This document shows, in pieces, positions 25,136 through 32,427 of a DNA stretch of 64,000 nt. The notes beneath the pieces are model-generated. The model was not told where the DNA came from, did not search any database, and worked only from the letters and a program-made list of their open reading frames with translations. A program made the position numbers and the translations under genes. This DNA is from Pseudomonas sp. Root562. GTDB taxonomy: Bacteria > Pseudomonadota > Gammaproteobacteria > Pseudomonadales > Pseudomonadaceae. The first letter of the stretch is position 1, and every line of letters starts with the position of its first letter. The stretch is from NCBI RefSeq assembly GCF_001427125.1, contig NZ_LMGK01000022.1:365760-429759 (forward strand). The letters run 5' to 3'.

Positions 25136-26103
25136 CGCAGAACCTCTGGCCGCTCGACATCGACCCAGACGAATTTATGCGGATCGAGCCGCGTTTCCTG
25201 ATCCAGCCGATAGGCGACCAGTTTGCCGTAGAGCACGGCACTGTAATCCAGGCACGCCAGGTTCGGGCGGATCGGTGCCGGTTTACCGCTGCGCCAATAA
25301 TGTCCGACGAACAGCAACGGTTCATCGATGCCGTAACGCAGCAGCATGTTTTTCTCGGTCGAAGACAGCGGTGTGCGGGCCACCGGGTCCGGCAAGGCGT
25401 CAGGCTGGAAGACGATGTCGCCGTAGGTTTGCGGATCGTCTTCCCAGAACTTGGTACGGAAGAACGACCGCACCAGGCCATCGCCGCTGGTCATGGTCAG
25501 GCCGTCAGGCAGGCGCATGTCGGTGCCGCGCAGCAAGCGGTCGAAAACGGTGCAGGCAAATGAGCCCGACTGGGCCGAAGCCTGGAGGAAGTGCTCGTCG
25601 ATACAGCCATCGGGAAACAACTGGCGCAAAGGTTCAATCAGCCCGGCATCCCAGCAGGCATGCACCACCCGGAAACGCCCGGCATCGACGAACAGCGGCA
25701 GCTCATAGAACCATTGCTGGAAGTCATGCCAGTCGCCGGGATGATGTTCGAACTGGGTCAGGGTTTCCTGAAGCAGCCGGGCATGGCGCGGCGTGTGCTC
25801 GCGCACGAACTGCTTGCCACTGCCGGGCAGTGCCGGCGTGACCCAGCCCAGCGCGTTGAACTCGTGGTTGCCCATGATGCACAGCGCCTGCCCGGCCTCG
25901 ACCATGTCGTGGACGATGTGCAACGCCTCGCGAATTCGCGGGCCACGGTCGATGATGTCGCCGACGAACACCGCCATGCGCGACGCATGGCGCCAGACGC
26001 CACCGTGCTTGTGATAACCGAGCCGGTCGAGCAAATGCTCAAGGGTCATTGCGCAACCGTGCACGTCACCGATCAGGTCGTAGCTACGCGCGGGATCGAG
26101 CAT
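25132..26103 (-). CDS. calcineurin-like metallophosphoesterase
   Basis: 323 residues. The phosphoesterase motifs are clear: LIGDVHGC, FVGDIIDRGP, IMGNHEFNALG, a later VVHACWD and VGHYW. This is the PrpE/ApaH-like branch of protein and dinucleotide phosphatases. The physiological substrate is unknown; a role with the neighbouring NAD kinase in nucleotide metabolism is conceivable but unproven. Its start is fused to the nadK stop (TGATG), and its end overlaps glpG by four bases. Confidence 0.85.
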   Translation of the reverse strand: MLDPARSYDLIGDVHGCAMTLEHLLDRLGYHKHGGVWRHASRMAVFVGDIIDRGPRIREALHIVHDMVEAGQALCIMGNHEFNALGWVTPALPGSGKQFVREHTPRHARLLQETLTQFEHHPGDWHDFQQWFYELPLFVDAGRFRVVHACWDAGLIEPLRQLFPDGCIDEHFLQASAQSGSFACTVFDRLLRGTDMRLPDGLTMTSGDGLVRSFFRTKFWEDDPQTYGDIVFQPDALPDPVARTPLSSTEKNMLLRYGIDEPLLFVGHYWRSGKPAPIRPNLACLDYSAVLYGKLVAYRLDQETRLDPHKFVWVDVERPEVLR

Positions 26104-26993
26104 CAGTCGCCTCCACCACCCAACTTGCTGCCCCAGCCGAGCTTGGTCCGGCAGACTTCGTAGTAGTTGTGGTCGAGCGGATGAATCAACCGCAGCTTCT
26201 GGGCTTTCTTGCTGACGGTGATGGTGTCGCCGGGCGCACAGGTAAAGTGGTTCTGCCCGTCACACGAGACTTGCGGGTAAATCTGCATATCCTTGGACAC
26301 GACGATTTTCAGCTCACTGTTGCCATCGACCACAATTGGCCGACCCGACAAGGTATGGGGGTACATCGGCACGATTACAATGGCGTCGAGCTTGGGATGC
26401 ATGATCGGCCCGCCGGCAGACAGCGCGTAGGCGGTGGAACCGGTCGGCGTGGCGACGATCAGGCCGTCGGCCTTCTGGCTGCAGACGAACTGGCCGTCGA
26501 TGTACAGCTCGAACTCGATCATCCGCGTGGATTTGCCGGGGTGCAGCACCACGTCGTTCAGCGCATCGCCCTGGCCGATAGCCTCGGCATGCCGGCGAAC
26601 TTCAGCCTGCAACAGGAAGCGGTTCTCCACCAGATAGTGGCCATCGAGCACTTCGGCGACCTTGAGTTCCAGCTCGTCAGGGCGGATATCGGTCAGGAAA
26701 CCAAGACTGCCCCGGTTGATCCCCAGTACCGGAATATTGTGCTTGGCCAACGCCCGGGCGGCACCGAGCAGGCTGCCGTCACCGCCCACCACAATCACCA
26801 TGTCACAGACTTCACCGAGCATCTTGCGCGACGAGGTTTGCAGGCCGTGACCCGGCAGGACTTCGGCAATGGTGTCTTCGAGGATCACGTGCAGGTGACG
26901 ATCGAGCAGAAACCGTTTCAGTCGGCGGACGGTATCCAGCACCTGGGAACTGCCCAGGCGACCGATGATGCCGATATTGCGAAATTGCTCCAT
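26103..26993 (-). CDS. nadK: NAD(+) kinase
   Basis: Phosphorylates NAD to NADP using ATP or polyphosphate; 296 residues. It has the GGDGSLL ATP-site motif, NDVVLH, and ATPTGSTAYALSAGGP of the conserved C-terminal fold. The start at 26993 (MEQFRNIG) is preferred over the longer frame from 27032, whose extra residues are not family-like. It is the first gene of the nadK-phosphatase-glpG operon and diverges from the DUF1853 gene. Confidence 0.95.
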   Translation of the reverse strand: MEQFRNIGIIGRLGSSQVLDTVRRLKRFLLDRHLHVILEDTIAEVLPGHGLQTSSRKMLGEVCDMVIVVGGDGSLLGAARALAKHNIPVLGINRGSLGFLTDIRPDELELKVAEVLDGHYLVENRFLLQAEVRRHAEAIGQGDALNDVVLHPGKSTRMIEFELYIDGQFVCSQKADGLIVATPTGSTAYALSAGGPIMHPKLDAIVIVPMYPHTLSGRPIVVDGNSELKIVVSKDMQIYPQVSCDGQNHFTCAPGDTITVSKKAQKLRLIHPLDHNYYEVCRTKLGWGSKLGGGGD

Positions 26994-27111
26994 GGGGCTC
27001 CTGCTGGGAATCTGTGCGACGACGAAAAACACGATTATGGGCGAAAGCCGCTGATAGACAAAATCCTTTCAGTCTCAAGGGTGTGCTCGGGTTTCGGGCT
27101 ATGCTCGCAAG

Positions 27112-28062
27112 ATGATCCTATTTCCAGATTTGCTCCAGCTGCCCCACCAGTTGCGCCACCCCGAAGTGCGCGACCTGGCATGGGTCATCCTCGCGCCGCC
27201 GATGCTCGTCGACACACCGTGGCCGCAACGCCACCCGCTGGCCGGCAGCGACTGGGTGCAGGCACCTGAGCGCCTGGAACACTGGCTGCGTCAGCTGGAC
27301 CAGGACAGCTACGGACTGCTGCACTGGCTGGCCCAGGCCCGCACCCGGCGTCTGGGCTTGTACTACGAGCGTCTCTGGCAATTTGCCGTGGAGCATGCGC
27401 CCGGCATCGAACTGATCGCCGCCAACATGCCGATCCGTCGCGAAGGCCATACGCTCGGCGAGCTGGACATGCTGCTGCGTGACCGCGACGGTGTGCATCA
27501 CCTGGAACTGGCGATCAAGCTGTATCTGGGCCCTCAATCAGGTGATGGATGCGACACCGCGCAATGGCTTGGCCCCGGTTGTCACGATCGACTGGACCGC
27601 AAGCTGGCGCACCTGAGCCAGCATCAACTGCCGATATCCGCACGTCCCGAGAGCCGCGAAGTGCTGGCAGCGCTGGATATCCGCCAGTTCACCGCGCATT
27701 TGTGGCTGGGCGGCTATTTGCTCTATCCATGGCCGGGGCACGCGGCAGCACCGAGCGGTGCACATCCACAACATTTGCGCGGTCGTTGGTTGCATCAAAA
27801 GGATTGGCAGGATTTTGTCGAGCAAAGTCCGCCGGGGCGCTGGCAACCCCTGCCCCGCCACGCTTGGCTGGCGCCGGCGCACTACTCGGCGGAACACACC
27901 TGGAACGTCGAGCAATTGAACGCCTGGCTGTGCGACCTCGACCCGCTGGCGCCGGCACAATTGCTGGTGCGATTGACCGAAAATGCCCATGGCGACTGGG
28001 AAGAAGCCGAGCGATTGTTCCTGGTGTCGGACCTTTGGCCGAATGTGCCCGGCCAAGGCTGA
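27112..28062 (+). CDS. DUF1853 family protein
   Basis: 316 residues, cytoplasmic. The core ERLWQFAVEH, LIAANMPIRREGHTLGELD and HHLELAIKLYL looks like a PD-(D/E)xK nuclease-type fold (E...GELD...ELAIK). The catalytic pattern D-x(n)-ExK is suggestive, not proven. No signal peptide is present. It stands alone, divergent from nadK. The function is unknown. Confidence 0.8.
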   Translation: MILFPDLLQLPHQLRHPEVRDLAWVILAPPMLVDTPWPQRHPLAGSDWVQAPERLEHWLRQLDQDSYGLLHWLAQARTRRLGLYYERLWQFAVEHAPGIELIAANMPIRREGHTLGELDMLLRDRDGVHHLELAIKLYLGPQSGDGCDTAQWLGPGCHDRLDRKLAHLSQHQLPISARPESREVLAALDIRQFTAHLWLGGYLLYPWPGHAAAPSGAHPQHLRGRWLHQKDWQDFVEQSPPGRWQPLPRHAWLAPAHYSAEHTWNVEQLNAWLCDLDPLAPAQLLVRLTENAHGDWEEAERLFLVSDLWPNVPGQG

Positions 28063-28103
28063 TCCGAATCTTGTGCGAACTTTTGAACCAGCCTTTCAAC
28101 AAT

Positions 28104-29387
28104 CTAAATGGACAACCGCAAAGCCAGCGCCGCCAACGTCACCAACAACACCGGCACCGTCAGCACGATCCCGACCTTGAAGTAATACCCCCAGCCGATC
28201 CGGATGTTTTTGCGTTCCAGCACATGCAGCCACAGCAAGGTTGCCAGACTGCCTATCGGGGTGATTTTCGGCCCCAGGTCACTGCCGATGACGTTGGCGT
28301 AGATCATCGCTTCCTTGACCACCCCGCTCGCCTGGCTGGCATCGATGGATAGCAGTCCGATCAACACCGTCGGCAAATTGTTCATGATCGAGGACAACAA
28401 CGCGGTCAACACCCCCGTACCCATTGCCGCGCCCCAGACACCGTACTCGGCAAAGCCATTGAGCCAGCCCGCCAGATAGCCTGTGAGTCCGGCGTTGCGC
28501 AGGCCGTAGACCACCAGATACATGCCAAGCGAGAAAATCACGATGTGCCAAGGCGCTTCCTTCAGCACTTTGCGCGTGGAAATCTTGTGACCACGGGCGG
28601 CAATCGCCCACAGCAAGGCCGCGCACACGGCCGAAATGGCACTGATGGGAATGCCCAGCGGTTCCAGCGCGAAGCAGCCGAGCAGCAGAATCACCAGCAC
28701 CGCCCAGCCGGCGTAGAACGTCGCCTTGTCATGGATCGCCGACGCCGGATGTTCCAATTGCTCAGGGTCATAGTTTTTGGGGATGTCGCGGCGGAAAAAC
28801 CACATCAATACCGCCAAGGTGGCCGCGACACTGACCAGGTTGACCGGGATCATCACCGCCGCGTACCGGTTGAAACCGATGTTGAAGAAGTCAGCGGAAA
28901 CGATGTTCACCAGGTTCGACACCACCAGCGGCAGGCTGGCCGTATCGGCGATGAAGCCGGCGCCCATGACGAACGCCAGCGTCGCCGCCGGAGAAAAACG
29001 CAATGCCAACAGCATGGAAATCACAATGGGCGTGAGGATCAGCGCCGCGCCGTCATTGGCGAACAACGCCGACACCAATGCCCCGAGCAACACCATGTAG
29101 GCAAACAACTGGCGCCCACTCCCCCTTCCCCAACGGGCCACATGCAGCGCTGCCCAGGCAAAAAATCCGGCCTCGTCCAGCAACAAACTGATGATGATCA
29201 GTGCGACAAAGGTTCCGGTGGCGTTCCAGATGATTTGCCACACCAATGGAATGTCGCTCAGGTGCACAACGCCGAACATCAAAGCCAGCACCGCGCCCAG
29301 TACCGCGCTCCAACCGACGCCGAGCCCTTTGGGTTGCCAGATCACCAGTGTGATCGTCAGCAGGAAAATCAGTGACGCTACAAGCAT
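28104..29387 (-). CDS. arsB: arsenite efflux transporter ArsB
   Basis: 427 residues with about 12 membrane segments. The DGAALILTPIV and FVMGAGFIADTASLPLVVSNLVN blocks and the NNLPTVLIG region match the ArsB/NhaD ion-transporter superfamily, and the length matches ArsB. It pumps arsenite or antimonite out of the cell. The ArsR gene lies 31 bases upstream on the same strand. No arsC arsenate reductase follows: the next downstream gene on this strand is nadK, beyond a plus-strand gene. Resistance may thus be to arsenite only, unless reductase genes lie elsewhere. Confidence 0.92.
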   Translation of the reverse strand: MLVASLIFLLTITLVIWQPKGLGVGWSAVLGAVLALMFGVVHLSDIPLVWQIIWNATGTFVALIIISLLLDEAGFFAWAALHVARWGRGSGRQLFAYMVLLGALVSALFANDGAALILTPIVISMLLALRFSPAATLAFVMGAGFIADTASLPLVVSNLVNIVSADFFNIGFNRYAAVMIPVNLVSVAATLAVLMWFFRRDIPKNYDPEQLEHPASAIHDKATFYAGWAVLVILLLGCFALEPLGIPISAISAVCAALLWAIAARGHKISTRKVLKEAPWHIVIFSLGMYLVVYGLRNAGLTGYLAGWLNGFAEYGVWGAAMGTGVLTALLSSIMNNLPTVLIGLLSIDASQASGVVKEAMIYANVIGSDLGPKITPIGSLATLLWLHVLERKNIRIGWGYYFKVGIVLTVPVLLVTLAALALRLSI

Positions 29388-29418
29388 GCGCAGCTGCCTT
29401 TAAAGAATGGAGAGATAA

Positions 29419-29766
29419 TCAGCAGCAACGAACCGGTCGGTCTGTCATCGCCTGCAGACGTACCACATCGGCGGCAAGCCAATCAGCATTGGCCGCCAAC
29501 GCTTCTTGCAGCATCGTGGCGACCCAAGGTGCAAGTTGCGGGTTCAATCGGTAATAAACCCATTGCCCCTGCCGTCGATCCGTCAGCAAGCCATTACTGC
29601 GCAATTGCGCCAGGTGACGGGAAATTTTCGGTTGGCTGAGGTCAAGCGCAGCCGTCAGCTCGCATACGCACAGTTCGCCTTCACGAGCGATCAGCAAGGC
29701 AACACGACTGCGAGTGTCATCGGCCAAGGCCTTGAAAACATCGACGGGACTGCGGAAGTCGGACAC
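29419..29766 (-). CDS. arsR: ArsR-type arsenic-responsive repressor
   Basis: 115 residues, winged-helix repressor that leaves DNA on binding arsenite. The recognition helix LSQPKISRHLAQLR follows the metal-site ELCVCEL (Cys33, Cys35), the classic ArsR signature. A C-terminal Cys pair may add to it. The start codon is GTG at 29766. Its ribosome binding site GAGG lies in a hairpin (see 29772-29796), and a dyad (29796-29819) is a likely operator for autoregulation with arsB. Confidence 0.92.
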   Translation of the reverse strand: MSDFRSPVDVFKALADDTRSRVALLIAREGELCVCELTAALDLSQPKISRHLAQLRSNGLLTDRRQGQWVYYRLNPQLAPWVATMLQEALAANADWLAADVVRLQAMTDRPVRCC

Positions 29767-29771
29767 GAAAA

Positions 29772-29796
29772 CACGCCTCTGTGCGAACGAGGCGTG
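29772..29796 (-). promoter_or_regulatory. hairpin over the arsR ribosome binding site
   Basis: Perfect 8-bp stem CACGCCTC/GAGGCGTG with a nine-base loop, ending five bases before the GTG start. The 3' arm contains GAGG, the only good Shine-Dalgarno for arsR, so folding would hide it. The TTTT after the stem could alternatively make it a weak terminator. Confidence 0.55.
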
Positions 29797-29819
29797 AATA
29801 TATGGAATTTCGAATATTC
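29796..29819. promoter_or_regulatory. putative ArsR operator
   Basis: AT-rich dyad with arms GAATAT and ATATTC and an inner TTCGAA, 30 bases upstream of arsR. The position and composition suit an ArsR box, but I have no consensus match. Confidence 0.4.
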
Positions 29820-29842
29820 AGTAAAGCACTGCCTGGAAAAGC

Positions 29843-29880
29843 ACCTCCGGCGCTCCGTCACCCGGAGCGCCAGAAGCGGC
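29843..29880 (-). terminator. hairpin after the FMN reductase gene
   Basis: Strong stem GGCGCTCCG/CGGAGCGCC with a short loop just past the reductase stop. The T run after it is interrupted, so terminator activity is likely but not certain. Confidence 0.55.
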
Positions 29881-29882
29881 AA

Positions 29883-30443
29883 TCACAGCTTTTTGTGTTG
29901 CTCGACCCACTGCCCATAGGCATTGATGAAACTCTGCAGGAACGGCTTGACCGACTCCGACAGTTTGCCGGCCTCATCAAACGCCGAGCCAGCGCCGCCC
30001 AGATAGGCCTCGGGTTGCTGCATCAGCGGCACATTGAGAAACACCATGGACTGGCGCAGGTGATGGTTGGCGCCGAAACCGCCAATCGCGCCCGGCGAAG
30101 CGCTGATCACCGCGCCTGGTTTGCCGCTCCAGGCACTCTTGCCATACGGGCGCGAACCCACGTCGATCGCATTTTTCATCGGGGCCGGCACAGAACGGTT
30201 GTATTCAGGAGTAACGAACAACACCGCGTCGGATGAGCTCACTTGTTGTCGGAAAGTGCTGTAGGCTGCCGGCGGTGTATCAACATCGATATCCTCGTTG
30301 TAAAGCGGTAGATCGCCAATTTCAACGATAGTGAGCTTCAGATTCGCCGGCGCCAGATCGGCCAGGGCGAGCGCGATCTTGCGGTTGATCGATGCTTTGC
30401 GCAGGCTGCCGACGATAACGGCGACGTTATAGACACTACTCAT
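29883..30443 (-). CDS. NADPH-dependent FMN reductase (ChrR/ArsH-like flavodoxin fold)
   Basis: 186 residues. The FMN phosphate loop GSLRKASINRK and the second block TPEYNRSVPAPMKNAID followed by SASPGAIGGFGA are hallmarks of the soluble NADPH:quinone/chromate reductase family. It protects cells by two-electron reduction of quinones, chromate or organoarsenicals. The location directly before arsR-arsB on the same strand suggests a link to arsenic, but it is shorter than ArsH and carries its own hairpin, so the link is inference. Confidence 0.85.
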   Translation of the reverse strand: MSSVYNVAVIVGSLRKASINRKIALALADLAPANLKLTIVEIGDLPLYNEDIDVDTPPAAYSTFRQQVSSSDAVLFVTPEYNRSVPAPMKNAIDVGSRPYGKSAWSGKPGAVISASPGAIGGFGANHHLRQSMVFLNVPLMQQPEAYLGGAGSAFDEAGKLSESVKPFLQSFINAYGQWVEQHKKL

Positions 30444-30624
30444 GGAAGACTCTCGATTGTCCGTGGGGGAGCCTGTAGTTATAGATGATCGGACGATGTT
30501 TCAACCAGTAAACACAGGTATATCTGCGTCCTGATTATTTTTTTCGAGCAGGAAAACTTACCGTGCTCGACGGCGGTCTACAAAGCCGTCAATCAAGTGT
30601 TTTATCTCCAGAGGTTCTAAGCAG

Positions 30625-30852
30625 ATGGCAGCAGTACTCGTCGGTCAGTTCCATGCAAGAGACGCGGAAGGCCGTATTTATTCGGTACACGAGTTTCAGG
30701 AGTCCACCCCGTCCGCAGACGGTTCCGGGCCTGCAACCACGTACAAACTGGCCATTGGCGATCGGGTCAACAAAGTTGATGACAATGAGTTCATGCTGGT
30801 GCAAACGGGCGTCACTCTCACCCGTGAGCCGGCAACCTGCGTCGCGTCATAA
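30625..30852 (+). CDS. small conserved hypothetical protein
   Basis: 75 residues, cytoplasmic, with no membrane segment. The composition (VGQFHARDAEGRIYSVHEF, then DNEFMLVQTG) suggests a small beta barrel. AGAGG precedes the ATG and a GACGGC/GCCGTC hairpin (30569-30590) lies in the leader. No function is recognised. The LysR gene follows by 87 bases. Confidence 0.65.
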   Translation: MAAVLVGQFHARDAEGRIYSVHEFQESTPSADGSGPATTYKLAIGDRVNKVDDNEFMLVQTGVTLTREPATCVAS

Positions 30853-30939
30853 CTCGATGTTATGAGCAGAAGTCATATGCGCGGACTTGGGTTAGGATTC
30901 AGTGACTGACTCCTCACCTGCTGAACATGGACTTCACGC

Positions 30940-31833
30940 ATGCGCTTACGCCATATCGAAGTGATCCAGGCGCTCCTTCAGACCGGTCACACAGGCACCG
31001 CCGCCGAATGGTTGCAGTTGCCGGTGGCCGAGGTCGAAGGTATTTTGCGCGACGCAGAGGGCCAGTTGGGTTTCATGCTGTTCTCCAGCGTGCGCGGGCG
31101 GTTGCAGGCTACGCGCGAAGCACGGGAGCTCCAGGTAGAAATTGCCCGCGTCTACGATGCGCTTGAACCGGTGCAACGCCTGGCCAATAGCCTCAAACAA
31201 TACCTGGCACCGCCGTTACGCATCATCTGCACCCCGCCCCTCGCCCAACAATTGTTGCCACAAAGCATCGCGGCCTTGCGCCGACGCCTGCCCGACGCAC
31301 CTTGCACCCTCCTGAGCCAGCCCACCCGGGACATCGTCAAAAGCCTTTTGCTGCGCGAAAGCGACCTGGGCCTGAGCCTGCATGACCCGGATCGCGCAGA
31401 AATCGATTGCCAGGTGATTGCCCAAGGCAAGCTGCAATTGCTGGCTCCCCATGGCTGGCTGCAACCGAAGCAAAAGTACATCTCCCTGCAAGACCTGGCT
31501 GGCCAGGCGATGGTCGGTCTCGAAGGCCATGACCCGCTGAGCCCCGCTCTGGAAAACAAACTGCATGGCTTGCGTCCGGCACCGGTGATCCAGACCCGGG
31601 TTCAGACCCACCAGATGATGCGCAGCATGGTCGAGGCCGGTGAAGGCCTGGCCATTGTCGACCCCTTTACCGCCCTCGGTGCCAAATCGGCCGGGCTCGA
31701 TGTATGCCCACTGGCACCTGCCGTACCGATCAGCGTCTACGCATTGACCTTGAAGAACGGCGAGCCATCCCCCGCCGTCCAGACCTTGTTGACCATCATT
31801 ACGGAACAAGCCGCGGCGATGCTGACGAACTGA
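30940..31833 (+). CDS. LysR-family transcriptional regulator
   Basis: 297 residues. An N-terminal helix-turn-helix (MRLRHIEVIQALLQTGHTGTAAEWL) precedes an inducer-binding domain with type-II periplasmic fold; SLHDPDRAEID and VQTHQMMRSMVEAGEGLAIVDP are typical. The HTH is slightly atypical because its recognition helix reads LPVAEVEGIL. No divergent partner reveals its target. The 3' end overlaps the convergent acetyltransferase gene by 35 bases. Confidence 0.85.
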   Translation: MRLRHIEVIQALLQTGHTGTAAEWLQLPVAEVEGILRDAEGQLGFMLFSSVRGRLQATREARELQVEIARVYDALEPVQRLANSLKQYLAPPLRIICTPPLAQQLLPQSIAALRRRLPDAPCTLLSQPTRDIVKSLLLRESDLGLSLHDPDRAEIDCQVIAQGKLQLLAPHGWLQPKQKYISLQDLAGQAMVGLEGHDPLSPALENKLHGLRPAPVIQTRVQTHQMMRSMVEAGEGLAIVDPFTALGAKSAGLDVCPLAPAVPISVYALTLKNGEPSPAVQTLLTIITEQAAAMLTN

Positions 31834-32413
31834 TCGGGTTTTCCAGCGGGTTATCGAACAATCGATACCAGAACAGCGCGACCTCGGCAGTATTGGGGTC
31901 AATGCCGCGATAGCGCAGGTGGTCGATGCCGCCAATCACATAGCCACAACGCTCGTACAAGCGGCAGGCACCGAGGTTGTTGTTCTGGGTTTCGAGCATG
32001 ATGCCCGGCAGTTTCTTCTTGCGACTCCAGAACTGCGCCACATCCAGCAACGCCTTGGCCACCCCATGGCGCCGCGCCGGAGCGTGCACCGCCAGTTCGT
32101 CGATATGGGCAAAACCGTTCCAATTGGTACTGATCACCAAGTGCCCTACCGGCTCGTCATCCAGGAATGCCATGAAAATCGCACTGTCCGGTGCATCGCG
32201 AAAACTGCTGAATTCCTCGGGATCGATGCCATAGCATTTACGATAAGGGGTAATGGGGGTGACTCGCCATTGCTCGACCGGCTGCCCTATTTCAGGCGCT
32301 CCGTAGGCGGCAACCTCAAAACTGAAATCGCTGCCCCAGATGTAGGCAGCAAAACCTTCGTCGGCGACGCGCACCGACAGCCCTGGATGATTCGGATTCA
32401 TGACCGGCTGCAT
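31799..32413 (-). CDS. GNAT-family N-acetyltransferase
   Basis: 204 residues. The GNAT core is visible: DEPVGHLVIS (beta 4), HIDELAVHAPARRHGVAKALLD (motif A with the acetyl-CoA pyrophosphate loop RRHGVA) and NNLGACRLYERCGYV (motif B). The gene follows ldcA; an ATG at 32431 would overlap the ldcA stop, but the ATG at 32413 has GAGGA at a better distance. Coupling with lysine decarboxylase suggests acetylation of cadaverine or another polyamine, which is inference. Confidence 0.82.
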   Translation of the reverse strand: MQPVMNPNHPGLSVRVADEGFAAYIWGSDFSFEVAAYGAPEIGQPVEQWRVTPITPYRKCYGIDPEEFSSFRDAPDSAIFMAFLDDEPVGHLVISTNWNGFAHIDELAVHAPARRHGVAKALLDVAQFWSRKKKLPGIMLETQNNNLGACRLYERCGYVIGGIDHLRYRGIDPNTAEVALFWYRLFDNPLENPISSSASPRLVP

Positions 32414-32427
32414 ACTGGGAAAGGTCC

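Noticed and set aside
26049..27269. 406-codon plus-strand frame over nadK
   Set aside because: Antisense to nadK and out of frame with DUF1853; no family features.
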